The notes: generated by a model not told the origin, from the sequence alone. Counted from the first letter of the stretch, positions 39,766 to 49,504 are shown. The stretch: DNA of 64,000 nt from Bacteroidota bacterium (GCA_016711805.1 JADJSH010000014.1:62001-126000), one strand, 5' to 3'. Translations and numbers: made by a program.

Positions 39766-42363
39766 ATATATTTTTTACTCTTATTATTGTTAATAAGTAC
39801 TACTCCTATTTTGGCTCAAGACCTAAAACAAAAACCTGTAAAATTCGTACAGCCTGCCGACACCTCCCTAAAATCTACTAACACAAACACCACGTTACCA
39901 AAGGATAGTACCAAAACAGTAACCATGGATTCATTAGATGAAGAAGAAAATGATGAGCCTTTAGAGCATTCTATCGTTTATAACGCCCGAGATTCAATAA
40001 GATACGAAACTAAAGGTCAAAAAATTTACTTGTTTGGCGATGGTTATGTGAATTATGAAGACATGAATCTTAAGGCTGAGTTTATTGAGATTGATAATGA
40101 GAAAAATACCATTACGGCTTATGGTAAAAAAGATAGTCTAGGTAAAGACTCAGGGACGCCAGTGTTTAAAGACGGGGAACAGGAAATTGTGTGTCGTAAG
40201 ATGATTTACAACCTTAAAACTAAAAAAGGAAAAATCTACGACATTCAAACAAAGGAAGGTGATTTAATACTGAAAGGTAGCGAGGTAAAAAAAGATAGCA
40301 ATAATGTAGTTTACATGAAAAATCTACAATGTATTCCTTGTCAGTTTGAAGATTCGAGAACGATATTTAAAGCAAAACGAGCCAAAATAATTCCAGATGA
40401 CAAAATTGTAACTGGTCCCATGTATTTAGAAATTGGCGGCGTGCCCACTCCTTTAGGTTTACCTTTTGGATTTTTTCCAAATACAAAAAAACGTCATTCA
40501 GGAATTTTAATTCCGTTTTATGGTAATAGCGAAGCTTTAGGCTTTTATTTAAAAGATGGTGGTTTTTATTGGGGAATCAACGACCAAACCGACATGACCA
40601 TTAGAGGTGATATATACAGTAATGGCAGTTGGGAATTACGTACGACAAATAATTATAATGTTAATTATAAATTTAATGGAGCTTTGTCTTTAGGGTATTC
40701 AGAATTTAGAAATGGAGAAAAAGAAATTCCATCAACGTACTCAAAACAAAAGGATATTTCCATTAACTGGCGTCATATACAGGATCAAAAAAACAATCCT
40801 ACGATTAGATTTGGAAGTGATGTCAATATTAGAACATCACGTTATAATAAATACAATGCTCAAAATACTGGGCAATATTTAGCAAACACATTTCAATCTA
40901 ATGTCAATTTCTCTAAAACATTTAAAATAGGAACTTTAGGAGTTAACGCTCGTCACGATCAAAATACTCAAACCAAACTGATGAACATATCTTTTCCAGA
41001 AGTCACATTTAACGTCAATCGTTTTTATCCTTTCAAAAAAGAAACTCGCATTAAGCAAAACCCCATTGATAAAATCGGGATTAGTTATTTATTGGAGGCT
41101 AGAAATACTTTATCGGGAGCCGATACATCTATCTTTAAAGGAAATATTGGAGATAGCTTGAAATATGGCTTTAGACATAGCCTACCAATCTCAACAAATA
41201 TTACACTGCTAAAATATTTCACATTAACGCCTGCCTTAAATTTAAGCGCAGTGATGTACACTAAAACAACTCAAAAAGCTCTAGATGAATCAACGAACAG
41301 AATTGTAAAAACAACTGATCGAAATTTTAAAACTGGATATGATGCTAATTTTAATACATCATTAACCACCAAATTATTTATGGATTATATGTTTAAAGGA
41401 AAACGTGTTAAACAAATACGACATTTATTAATTCCAAGTTTTGCATATACGTATCGTCCTGATTTTGGTGAAGAACAATATGGTTTTTGGAAAGATGTGA
41501 TAAGCGATACTACTTACATATATAAAAACAAATATTCCATTTTTGAAAACAATTTATTTAGTGGCCCAGCTCAAGGCGAACAAAATAGTTTAAGCATAAA
41601 CTTAAATAACAATTTAGAAGCTAAGGTGAGAAAGAAAACGGATACTGGTTTTGTATTTAATAAAGTAAGCATATTACAAAATTTAAGTTTTGCTGGTAGT
41701 TACAATTTTGCAGCTGATAGCTTTAAAATGAGTAATATTTCGATGACAGGTAGAACAAAAATTTGGAAGTACTTTGATTTAGTATTTGGGTCAACCTTTG
41801 ACCCTTACTACACAACCGTATTAACCAATACAATAACTAATACGGAGTACGCATACCGAACCAGTAAATACTTAGCAAACACCAATGGCAGAGTTGTAGA
41901 TTTTACAACTGGTAATATTGCCATTAATGCCGCTTTTAGTTCAAACAATATTACCTCACGTGCTAAAAAACCAGATTTAACTAATGGCGCCGAAAGAGGT
42001 GCTGTTGCAACAAATACGGCGCAGGCCCAAGAAAAATTACCTTGGAACTTAAATATATATTATAACGTCACTTATACCAAAGTATTGAATAAGGTAAAAG
42101 ATATACAAACGCTTAATTTTAGCGGAGATGTATCTGTTACTAAATTTTGGAAGCTAGGTGTAACTAGTGGTTATGATTTTACCAATAGAAATTTAAGTTA
42201 TACGAGTATTAATTTGTATCGAGATTTAAAATGTTGGGAAGCCCGCATTGATTGGGTACCATTTGGATTTAGAAAAAGTTATAGCTTAACCATTAATTTA
42301 AAAACAAGCATGCTAAGTGATGTGAAGATACCAAGACAAAGACAGTGGTACGATAATTTTTAA
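39766..42363 (+). CDS. lptD: LptD-like outer-membrane LPS assembly protein, start codon unresolved
   Basis: The protein has a signal peptide (FLLLLLLISTTPILAQ), an OstA/LptA-like domain near 60-190 (MNLKAEFIEIDNEKNTITAYG, KGKIYDIQTKEGDLIL), a Cys pair (LQCIPCQF) and a large beta-barrel of alternating strands to the end. Bacteroidota LptD has this length (about 860) and layout and inserts lipopolysaccharide in the outer leaflet. No ATG, GTG or suitable TTG precedes the signal peptide. TTG 39787 lies inside it, and the first in-frame stop upstream is at 39733. I set the start near 39766 by the hydrophobic segment, and a lost start codon is likely. It is divergent from the amidase. Confidence 0.78.
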   Translation: MYFLLLLLLISTTPILAQDLKQKPVKFVQPADTSLKSTNTNTTLPKDSTKTVTMDSLDEEENDEPLEHSIVYNARDSIRYETKGQKIYLFGDGYVNYEDMNLKAEFIEIDNEKNTITAYGKKDSLGKDSGTPVFKDGEQEIVCRKMIYNLKTKKGKIYDIQTKEGDLILKGSEVKKDSNNVVYMKNLQCIPCQFEDSRTIFKAKRAKIIPDDKIVTGPMYLEIGGVPTPLGLPFGFFPNTKKRHSGILIPFYGNSEALGFYLKDGGFYWGINDQTDMTIRGDIYSNGSWELRTTNNYNVNYKFNGALSLGYSEFRNGEKEIPSTYSKQKDISINWRHIQDQKNNPTIRFGSDVNIRTSRYNKYNAQNTGQYLANTFQSNVNFSKTFKIGTLGVNARHDQNTQTKLMNISFPEVTFNVNRFYPFKKETRIKQNPIDKIGISYLLEARNTLSGADTSIFKGNIGDSLKYGFRHSLPISTNITLLKYFTLTPALNLSAVMYTKTTQKALDESTNRIVKTTDRNFKTGYDANFNTSLTTKLFMDYMFKGKRVKQIRHLLIPSFAYTYRPDFGEEQYGFWKDVISDTTYIYKNKYSIFENNLFSGPAQGEQNSLSINLNNNLEAKVRKKTDTGFVFNKVSILQNLSFAGSYNFAADSFKMSNISMTGRTKIWKYFDLVFGSTFDPYYTTVLTNTITNTEYAYRTSKYLANTNGRVVDFTTGNIAINAAFSSNNITSRAKKPDLTNGAERGAVATNTAQAQEKLPWNLNIYYNVTYTKVLNKVKDIQTLNFSGDVSVTKFWKLGVTSGYDFTNRNLSYTSINLYRDLKCWEARIDWVPFGFRKSYSLTINLKTSMLSDVKIPRQRQWYDNF

Positions 42364-42941
42364 TTTAATTTCACTTGATGAATATCTCGTAACTGCTTTT
42401 TCAAAACCTGATATAACTCTGGCGCTTTTTGCGTTCCAATGCGATAGGTAAAACCAGCATTATCTTTTAGTTCAATAAATTCATTACCACTAGTAAAGAA
42501 CCGAATGACACCTCTACTGTGAAGATTATAAACAGCTCTTCGGAAAATATGTTTTTTATATCGACTTTTTCTAATATGAGTAATCGTATCTAAATTTATT
42601 TTCACTCGTCGAGCGGTCCAAAAACCATCAATAATAATGTATGTAGAAAATACTTTTGTGTGTGTATGCAAAATAAAAGTAAGCATAGCAGAAAATGATA
42701 AAATTAATAAGCCTAATAAAAAGAAAATTTTACCAGAATTAGGAATATCAACTGCAGGATAATGCCCAATTTTAAAGACGGCAACTTGAACAGGCTTTGG
42801 ATTCTCACTCCAATAATAACCAACAAAACAAAATAAGGCAATAATCGTTCGCCAAATCATACTGAGACGGTTATGTCCCATGTATTGCTTTTCGTTAAAT
42901 AATTGTTTTTCAGTATGCAAAGTGATTATATTGTAACTCAA
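42360..42941 (-). CDS. Membrane protein with two helices and a PH-like domain, unknown function
   Basis: The 193-residue protein has two membrane helices (WRTIIALFCFVGYYW, IFFLLGLLILSFSAMLTFIL), then a soluble part (YIIIDGFWTARRVKINLDTITHIRKSRYKKH) like the bacterial PH-like domain found in small membrane proteins. It overlaps the convergent lptD end by 4 bp. Family assignment is tentative. Confidence 0.55.
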   Translation of the reverse strand: MSYNIITLHTEKQLFNEKQYMGHNRLSMIWRTIIALFCFVGYYWSENPKPVQVAVFKIGHYPAVDIPNSGKIFFLLGLLILSFSAMLTFILHTHTKVFSTYIIIDGFWTARRVKINLDTITHIRKSRYKKHIFRRAVYNLHSRGVIRFFTSGNEFIELKDNAGFTYRIGTQKAPELYQVLKKQLRDIHQVKLN

Positions 42942-42971
42942 ATTTACAAAAAATAAATTAACCTTTTATGC

Positions 42972-43556
42972 TCACTTAGGTTGCATCATCACAAACAATT
43001 CTCTTCCTTTTCTAGGTTTAATTGAATTGTAGGCGGTTTCCATTAATTTAATATCAAATAAAGAAGAAAATAATGCTTGATACTCGGCTGTATTTCCTCC
43101 AAAAGGAGGTTTGTCAGTATTTAACACATCATTAAACAATAAGCCAACTAATTTACCTGTTGGCTTCAACAAAATTTTCATATGCTCAACATATTGTTGT
43201 CGAAGAGAAGGATTAATGGCGCAGAAAAAAGTTTGTTCTATAATCAAATCATATTGACCTTGATGCTTAAAAAAATCCTGTTGGATTAACTGATGAGAAG
43301 GAAATTCTGGAATACGCTTTTTGATGTTTTGTAAAGGAGCTTCAGCAAAATCCAATACAAACACGTTTTTAAAACCTTTACGGAATAAAAACTCCGCTTC
43401 ATAGGAATTTCCTGCTCCAGGTATTAAAATTTTTAAATCTTTGTTATCTAATTGTTCTATATATGCTTTTAGTGGGGTTGACACATCGCCTAAATCCCAA
43501 GCAAAATCGTCGGTAAGATATCTCTGATTCCAATATTTATCCGTTAAATCGTGCAT
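42972..43556 (-). CDS. SAM-dependent methyltransferase, TPMT family
   Basis: At 194 residues it matches thiopurine S-methyltransferase-like enzymes: DKYWNQRYLTDDFAWDLGDV at the N-terminus, the SAM-binding loop ILIPGAGNSYEAEFLF (about 43-58), VLDFAEAP, and the FFCAINPSLRQQYVEHM segment. It probably transfers a methyl group to a small thiol, selenium or tellurium compound; the acceptor is unknown. It starts 56 bp from the divergent UbiA gene. Confidence 0.8.
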   Translation of the reverse strand: MHDLTDKYWNQRYLTDDFAWDLGDVSTPLKAYIEQLDNKDLKILIPGAGNSYEAEFLFRKGFKNVFVLDFAEAPLQNIKKRIPEFPSHQLIQQDFFKHQGQYDLIIEQTFFCAINPSLRQQYVEHMKILLKPTGKLVGLLFNDVLNTDKPPFGGNTAEYQALFSSLFDIKLMETAYNSIKPRKGRELFVMMQPK

Positions 43557-43611
43557 ATAATTTTTTGTAAAAATAGGATTAAAATCACTAAATTCATCTA
43601 AATTTTAGAGG

Positions 43612-44559
43612 ATGCTAAAAAACCCACTCATAGCTTTTTTTAAACTGATTCGTGTAGAGAATCTGTTGATAATTGCTATTACTCAAATTTGCATGAAGTA
43701 CTTGGTTTTTGCTCCTCTAAATGAGTACTCAAAATTTACTCCAACTTTATTTACAATTTCATTATTAAGCACCATTTTAATTGCAGCTGCTGGTTACATC
43801 ATTAACGATTATTTTGATGTAAAAACTGATAAAATAAATCGCCCAGAAACAGTAGTTATTGACGTAACTATTAAACGGAGATGGGCTATGATATTGCATA
43901 TTGTATTTAATGCCATCGGTTTATTGTTAGGATTTTATTTAGCCCTAAAATGCCACAGCTTAATATTATTAACCTTTCAAATTTTAAGTATTTTATTATT
44001 ATGGTTTTACTCCACTCACTTTAAAAAACAATTGCTTGTAGGTAATTTGGTTGTTTCTATATTAACCGCTACTATTCCTTTAATGCCAATGGTTTACGAC
44101 TATTACTTAATTGGGGGAATTAATCCAATAGTTGAATTTATGATTGGTGATTATTTAAAAACTTTATTCATTATTATTTTGGGATATAGTGCTTTTGCTT
44201 TTTTAACTTCCTTTGCTCGTGAAGTTATTAAAGACATGGAAGATTACAAAGGGGACATACAAACAGGTGGAAAAACGATGCCTATTGTTTGGGGAATGAT
44301 TACGAGTAAAGTAGTCACCTTTTTTCTGATTATTATTACAATAGGCTTATTATTGTTGGCCAGCTTTAAGTTTTATAAAGAACAGCAATATATTGGTGTA
44401 TATTATATATTAGGCGTTGTGCTTTTTTTGGTTCTTTTAATCATTCAAACGATTAGAGCAAAAACATCTAAGGACTTTAAAATAGCGAGCTTATTGCTTA
44501 AATTCGTTATGTTATTTGGCATTGCCTTTACCCTTATTATTAAATATCTATATGAGTAA
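43612..44559 (+). CDS. UbiA-family prenyltransferase
   Basis: The 315-residue polytopic membrane enzyme has about eight helices. Both Asp-rich motifs that bind prenyl diphosphate and magnesium are present: NDYFDVKTDKINRPE near 65 and FAREVIKDMEDYKGD near 202. The closest recognised type is geranylgeranylglycerol-phosphate geranylgeranyltransferase-like UbiA of Bacteroidota, of unknown product. The maf gene follows after 52 bp on the same strand. Confidence 0.82.
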   Translation: MLKNPLIAFFKLIRVENLLIIAITQICMKYLVFAPLNEYSKFTPTLFTISLLSTILIAAAGYIINDYFDVKTDKINRPETVVIDVTIKRRWAMILHIVFNAIGLLLGFYLALKCHSLILLTFQILSILLLWFYSTHFKKQLLVGNLVVSILTATIPLMPMVYDYYLIGGINPIVEFMIGDYLKTLFIIILGYSAFAFLTSFAREVIKDMEDYKGDIQTGGKTMPIVWGMITSKVVTFFLIIITIGLLLLASFKFYKEQQYIGVYYILGVVLFLVLLIIQTIRAKTSKDFKIASLLLKFVMLFGIAFTLIIKYLYE

Positions 44560-44611
44560 ATTGTTTCTTAATGCCATTAACTCGTTATAAGAACATTAAT
44601 TAAAATAAATC

Positions 44612-45205
44612 ATGAATAGTGTAGAACAACATATTAAAGAATTTCCTTACCAAATTATTTTAGGATCTAATTCGCCTCGTCGACAGGAATTATTAAAAAG
44701 CTTAGGCTTTGATTTCTTGAACAAACCAATTAATGCTGATGAAACTTTTCCAATAGATTTATTAGCTGAAGAAATTCCTTTGTACTTAGCAGAGAAAAAA
44801 GCAGATGCTTATCCTGATGACTTAAAAGAAACTGAAATTTTAATTACAGCAGATACGATTGTTTGGTGCGAAGGTAAAGTATTTAACAAGCCCGCAAATT
44901 TTGTAGAAGGCAAAAAAATGCTAGAAACATTAAGTGGAAAAATGCACGAAGTATTTACGGCAGTTTGTTTAAAAAGCGGCAACAAACAAACCACATTTTT
45001 TGATGTGAGTAAAGTGTATTTCAAAAAATTAAAACCTGAAGAAATTGAATACTACCTTATGAACTTTAAACCCTACGACAAAGCTGGAGGCTATGGAGTG
45101 CAAGATTGGTTAGGATATATTGGTATTGATAAAATTGAAGGCAGCTTTTATAATGTGATGGGATTACCTGTTAAAGAGTTGTATGAGGAATTGGTGAAGT
45201 TTTAA
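44612..45205 (+). CDS. maf: Maf-like nucleoside triphosphate pyrophosphatase
   Basis: The 197-residue enzyme hydrolyses non-canonical or modified nucleoside triphosphates to the monophosphate. It has the family motifs ILGSNSPRRQELLKSLGF (residues 16-33), ITADTIVWCEGKVFNKP with catalytic Asp near 81, and KAGGYGVQDWLGYIGIDKIEGS. ATG 44612 is preceded by AAATAAATC. It is likely co-transcribed with the UbiA gene. Confidence 0.9.
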   Translation: MNSVEQHIKEFPYQIILGSNSPRRQELLKSLGFDFLNKPINADETFPIDLLAEEIPLYLAEKKADAYPDDLKETEILITADTIVWCEGKVFNKPANFVEGKKMLETLSGKMHEVFTAVCLKSGNKQTTFFDVSKVYFKKLKPEEIEYYLMNFKPYDKAGGYGVQDWLGYIGIDKIEGSFYNVMGLPVKELYEELVKF

Positions 45206-45563
45206 CACTTTACTTTTATTGTTTTCGTTGAGTACTTTCACAAATAGGAGGGAGGTAGTTTGAGTAATTTAGAAAGCCTGGAAGTTTGACTCCAGGAACT
45301 GTTAGTCAGCTTGTTCCATTATACAAAATATCACAGCCTTGAAGTTGTTCTTGACCTCCGGATTCGCCGGGTTTTCCGAAAGATGATTAATTACAAAATG
45401 GTTAACCGTTGTGTTTAAAACGGATACTAAAATGTGTCACTTGTCATTATAAATAGACTTGATTCTCATCCAAATATGGAAAAAGAGTTTTAAATTTTGA
45501 TAATTCGAATAATAAAAACAACGATTACAGATGGAAAGTACTAACACTTGCAAAAATCTAGAC
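45206..45563. other. Intergenic region without a gene
   Basis: No credible open frame or RNA gene was seen. There is a short inverted repeat CCTGGA-N8-TCCAGG around 45278-45297, and a GC-rich patch (CCTCCGGATTCGCCGGG) near 45355 that looks like an eroded dispersed repeat. Confidence 0.5.
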
Positions 45564-46709
45564 TTAAAAATCCTTATAAATTAAATACTTTGAACGTATT
45601 TTCTTAAAATCAGCTAAAGAAGCCTTCCAGGAATCTCTAATCTCCGCAGGAGAAATGCTTAATTTTGTTTGCTGTTTTATTTCTTCGTTACCAGCATGAT
45701 AATTAAAATTATTATCAAAAAACACCTCTTGTTTATTTTGGCTGTGATGATAAAACAAATTTAAAACCGTTAAATCAATTTGCTTACTCTTTAAGATATT
45801 TCTATACATCAAACGCATGTCAATACCATAACAAATAGTATCTTGATATTTTGGTTTTTTAGTAATCGTTGTAGATTTTGGAATAAATGTAAAAGGACAA
45901 GTAACCGAATCAATAAATGGATTGCCAATAAACTGAAAAGGATAATCAGTACCTCGTCCCAAACTCACAATCGTTCCTTCAAATAAACCTAAACTTGGAT
46001 ACAATAATACCGCTGTATCATTTGGTAAATTAGGAGATGGCTTTACTGGTAACCCAGTTACAAACTTGGCTCTATCATAGTTTTGAAGAGGAATAACACT
46101 TAACTTACATTTCACTTTATTTTTCATCCAACCTTCTCCATTTACCATTTGTGCATATTCTCCACAAGTCATTCCATATACAATTGGTATATTATGTAAA
46201 CCCAAAAACGATTTATACTTATCAATCATCACAGGGCCGTCAATATAAAAGCCATTAGGATTTGGTCTATCAAATACAATTAACTCTTTTCCATTTTCTG
46301 CGCACGCTTCCATAACTTTTGCCATGGTTGAGATATATGTATAAAAGCGAACTCCAACGTCTTGTATATCATAAATCACTATATCCACTCCTGTCAAATC
46401 TTCTTTTGTTGGTTTTTTATGAGTACCATATAACGACACGACTGTTATATTAGTTAAAGGATCTTTACCTCCTTTTACTTTTTCTCCAGCGTCTGCTGTT
46501 CCTCTAAAACCATGTTCGGGACCAAATATTTTAACAATTTTTACTTTATGTTTTAATAAAGTATCTACTAAATGTCTTGCGCCTATAATACCAGAAGCAT
46601 TAGTGACAATAGCAATTTTTTTATTTTTCAATTTCGGTAAATACAATTCGGTTTGCTGCGCTCCGGTTGTAATGGACTGATACGATTGCGTTCCAACTTG
46701 AGAAAACAA
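45564..46709 (-). CDS. DUF1343 / NamZ-like exo-beta-N-acetylmuramidase, signal peptide separated by frameshift
   Basis: NamZ enzymes remove terminal N-acetylmuramic acid from peptidoglycan fragments. The Rossmann-like part shows KIAIVTNASGI, FGPEHGFRGTADAGE (Glu/His pair), VIYDIQDVGVRFYTYISTM and FDRPNPNGFYIDGP, all conserved in DUF1343. As assembled it starts at a TTG (46709) reading FSQVGTQ. The upstream frame encodes a signal-like VLLVITVFSTTFCF that would join as FCFSQ if a T is missing at 46703-46706, giving a start near ATG 46755. A second base change is needed for that ATG to be in frame. Periplasmic location is inferred from this. Confidence 0.82.
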   Translation of the reverse strand: MFSQVGTQSYQSITTGAQQTELYLPKLKNKKIAIVTNASGIIGARHLVDTLLKHKVKIVKIFGPEHGFRGTADAGEKVKGGKDPLTNITVVSLYGTHKKPTKEDLTGVDIVIYDIQDVGVRFYTYISTMAKVMEACAENGKELIVFDRPNPNGFYIDGPVMIDKYKSFLGLHNIPIVYGMTCGEYAQMVNGEGWMKNKVKCKLSVIPLQNYDRAKFVTGLPVKPSPNLPNDTAVLLYPSLGLFEGTIVSLGRGTDYPFQFIGNPFIDSVTCPFTFIPKSTTITKKPKYQDTICYGIDMRLMYRNILKSKQIDLTVLNLFYHHSQNKQEVFFDNNFNYHAGNEEIKQQTKLSISPAEIRDSWKASLADFKKIRSKYLIYKDF

Positions 46710-46851
46710 AAAGTGGTACTAAAAACCGTAATTACTAATAATACATAAATCGCATATAATGTGCTAAATTGACAATGTAAATATAACAATAACACGCTTT
46801 TATAAAAACACAAAAAATATTAAGCTTAAAAAAAATAGTATCTTTATAGCA

Positions 46852-48123
46852 ATGAATTTTTCGCGTTATATAGCTACTCGCATCCTTAACAAAGGACAAA
46901 AAAAAAACAATATCTCTAGTCCTATTGTGAAAATAGGAATTATAGGCATTGCTTTAGGAGTTGCGGTGATGATTATAACAATGGCTGTTGTAACGGGGTT
47001 TCAGCAACAAATCATTCATAAAATAACGACGTTTACAGCGCATCTTCAGATTAACGACTACGATCCAAATCAATCCTTGGAGCCAAATCCTATTGCCTTT
47101 GATAGTCAAATGCTACAAAACTTAAAGAATAATTCAAACGTTAAACACATTCAATCCTTTGCTACTAAAAACGGTATTTTAAAAACGAAGACCGAAAACG
47201 AAGGTGTGATTTTAAAAGGAGTTTCGGATGATTATGATTGGAATTATTTAAAACCTTATGTATCAGAAGGAACCGTGTTATCTATTAATAAAACAGATGT
47301 TAGCAAAGACATTTTTATTTCTCAAACACTAGCCAATAAACTACACTTAAAATTAAACCAAAAATTATTAGTGTATTTCATGACTAAGAAAAAGTTAGAA
47401 GACACCACTTTTAACGGACAAAATTACGTTGGCTATGAACCTCGCGTGAAAGATTTTTACGTGAAAGGTATTTTTAATACTGGCTTCTCCGACTTTGATA
47501 AAAACCTAGTGTTTGTTGATTTAAAACAAATTCAAAAATTAAATTACTGGGGTAGCAATGAAGTAGCAGGCTACGAAGTATACTTAAACGATTTTAATTT
47601 ATTAGAACCATCTGCTGCTGAAGTGAACGATATTGTAGGTTATAAATATACGGTTGCAACCGTTAAAGAATTGCAAGGCTCTATTTTTAGTTGGCTAGAT
47701 ATGATTGATGTGAATGCCGAAATCATCATTACATTGATGATACTAGTGGCAGCTATCAATATGATTTCAGCTTTATTAATTTTGATTTTAGAACGCACCA
47801 ACTTAGTAGGAATATTAAAAGCTTTGGGTTTAGCAAATGGCGATGTGCGGAAAATATTCTTTCATGTCTCTTTACAATTATTAATAAAAGGTTTATTTTA
47901 TGGAAACTTAATTGGCATTGGCTTTTGCTGGCTGCAATTACAATTTCAATTCGCCACTTTAAATCCTGCCACTTATTATTTAGAATTTGTGCCAATTAAC
48001 TTATCCATTTTTCACATCGCATTAATTAATATTGGAACCATCATTACTTGTTTAATCATGATGTTTCTACCAACCTTAATCTTGAATAAGATTACGCCAA
48101 TAAAGGCTATAAGATTTAGTTAA
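46852..48123 (+). CDS. FtsX-like ABC permease (LolC/E-type)
   Basis: The 423-residue protein has one N-terminal helix (VKIGIIGIALGVAVMIITMAVV, 26-47), a large periplasmic MacB-type domain with GVSDDYDWNYLKPYV, and three C-terminal helices (IIITLMILVAAINMISALLIL, LLIKGLFYGNLIGIGFCWLQL, IALINIGTIITCLIMMFLPTL). The ERTNLVGILKALGLANGDVRKIF loop contacts the ATPase. Its type resembles the lipoprotein-releasing LolC/E, but the LolD ATPase is not here. The promoter TATCTTTA at 46838 is one base off the consensus. Confidence 0.82.
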   Translation: MNFSRYIATRILNKGQKKNNISSPIVKIGIIGIALGVAVMIITMAVVTGFQQQIIHKITTFTAHLQINDYDPNQSLEPNPIAFDSQMLQNLKNNSNVKHIQSFATKNGILKTKTENEGVILKGVSDDYDWNYLKPYVSEGTVLSINKTDVSKDIFISQTLANKLHLKLNQKLLVYFMTKKKLEDTTFNGQNYVGYEPRVKDFYVKGIFNTGFSDFDKNLVFVDLKQIQKLNYWGSNEVAGYEVYLNDFNLLEPSAAEVNDIVGYKYTVATVKELQGSIFSWLDMIDVNAEIIITLMILVAAINMISALLILILERTNLVGILKALGLANGDVRKIFFHVSLQLLIKGLFYGNLIGIGFCWLQLQFQFATLNPATYYLEFVPINLSIFHIALINIGTIITCLIMMFLPTLILNKITPIKAIRFS

Positions 48124-48130
48124 ATTTTCT

Positions 48131-48231
48131 GGGCGTTTCCCTCCTATCGTCGGGTTAGTCCGCCAGCTGGCGGATACAATCTTTTATGTTCGTTCCTCAC
48201 AGAAAAGGATTTTCGCTACAATCCTTAACGC
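48131..48231 (+). repeat. Dispersed repeat family copy overlapping a gene end
   Basis: GGGCGTTTCCCTCCTATCGT through CAATCTTTTATGTTCG to CAATCCTTAACGC. It includes a perfect CCGCCAGCTGGCGG palindrome. Its last bases contain the stop codon (48225-48227) of the minus-strand flavoprotein gene, so the repeat defines that protein's end. Confidence 0.75.
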
Positions 48232-49496
48232 AAACAATTTTTTGCCGCAATCCAAGCTGTACTCCAGGCATTTTGAAAATTAAAACCTCCTGTAATACCG
48301 TCGATATTTAATACTTCACCGCAAAAAAATAAATGAGGCACTTTTTTACTTTCCATGGTTTTAAAATTGACTTCCTTTAAATTGATGCCGCCAGAAGTAA
48401 CAAATTCTTCTTTAAAAGTAGTTTTACCATGCATGTCATACTCATCATTACAAAGTACTTGAGCGAATTTATTCAATTGCTTTTTGCCTAATTCAATCCA
48501 TGGTTTTGATAATGGAATTTCTGACCTCAGCACTAAATATTCCCATAAACGTTTCGGGATTTCAAATAGCGGAGTATTTACTATCAATGCTTTAGATCCT
48601 AATTGCAAACTCAATTCTTCTTTTAACGCTTCTTCGTTTAAGGTTCCTGTCCAGTTTATAGAAATACCTGCCTGATAATTTAATTTAAAAAAATCATAAG
48701 CCGCAAAAGCGGATAACTTTAAAACTGCCGGTCCACTTAAACCCCAATGTGTAATTAATACTGGTCCAGTGTATTGGTGTTTGGTTCCTATCACTTTTAC
48801 TGTTCCACTCTTCACACTTAATCCCATTAATTCTTTAATATGACTTTGTGGTAAATTCAAGGTAAATAAACTCGGAATTAATTCATCAATGGTATGTCCG
48901 CATTGCTTTAAGAAGGCATAATTCTTTTCTTGATTATGCCCGCCAATACCACAAATAACAGCATCAGCGGTATATGTTTGTTTTGACGTTTTTACTATAA
49001 CATTGTCAGTTCGAGCGTAGTCGAGAACATTAGAAGGTGCTTCGACTCCGCTCAGCGTGACATTTTCAGGAGTTACTTCCAACACTTCCTCATTCAAATT
49101 AATAGCAATGTTATATTTTTGAGCTTCATTTATAAAACAATTAATAATAGTTTCGCTGGTATTACTTTCAGGAAACATCCTTCCATCCTGCTCTACTTTC
49201 AATTTCACTCCTCTTTTCAAAAACCAATCAATGGTATCTTGTACCGAGAATTGAGAAAAAACTTGTCGTAATTCCTTTTCGCCACGAGGATAATTTTTAA
49301 TTAATTCTCCGTTCTCAAAACAATGGTGTGTGACATTGCAGCGACCGCCGCCAGACACTCTTACTTTAGCTAAAATCTTATTCGATTTTTCTAAAATAAT
49401 GATTTTAGTTTCTGGAAAATTAATGGCGGCGTTAATTGCTGAAAAAAATCCAGCAGCCCCGCCGCCAATAATTATAATAAGTTTTTTAGAAATAAT
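48225..49496 (-). CDS. HI0933-like NAD(P)/FAD-dependent oxidoreductase, start unresolved
   Basis: The FAD-binding GxGxxG motif (IIIIGGGAAGFFSA) lies upstream of the usual GTG at 49358 and is in the same frame, so the gene extends to about 49496. The family core follows: RVSGGGRCNVTH, LKVEQDGRMFPESNTSE, and C-terminal GEVLNIDGITGGFNFQNAWSTAWIA, giving about 423 residues. No ATG, GTG or TTG lies before the FAD motif. The first plausible codon is ATT, or a start codon has been lost. At 49004-49062 a dispersed repeat is inserted in frame (VTLSGVEAP). Function uncertain. Confidence 0.82.
   Translation of the reverse strand: MISKKLIIIIGGGAAGFFSAINAAINFPETKIIILEKSNKILAKVRVSGGGRCNVTHHCFENGELIKNYPRGEKELRQVFSQFSVQDTIDWFLKRGVKLKVEQDGRMFPESNTSETIINCFINEAQKYNIAINLNEEVLEVTPENVTLSGVEAPSNVLDYARTDNVIVKTSKQTYTADAVICGIGGHNQEKNYAFLKQCGHTIDELIPSLFTLNLPQSHIKELMGLSVKSGTVKVIGTKHQYTGPVLITHWGLSGPAVLKLSAFAAYDFFKLNYQAGISINWTGTLNEEALKEELSLQLGSKALIVNTPLFEIPKRLWEYLVLRSEIPLSKPWIELGKKQLNKFAQVLCNDEYDMHGKTTFKEEFVTSGGINLKEVNFKTMESKKVPHLFFCGEVLNIDGITGGFNFQNAWSTAWIAAKNCLR
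49004..49062. repeat. Palindromic dispersed repeat inside the HI0933-like coding sequence
   Basis: Arms TGTCAGTTCGAGCGTAGTCG and CGACTCCGCTCAGCGTGACA form an imperfect hairpin around AGAACATTAGAAGGTGCTT-like spacing. The same arm sequence (GTCACACTGAGCGGAGTCGA) occurs at 16367 in a non-coding site. Read on the minus strand it adds about 19 residues in frame, with no stop codon. Confidence 0.75.
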
Positions 49497-49504
49497 AAAA
49501 ATGT

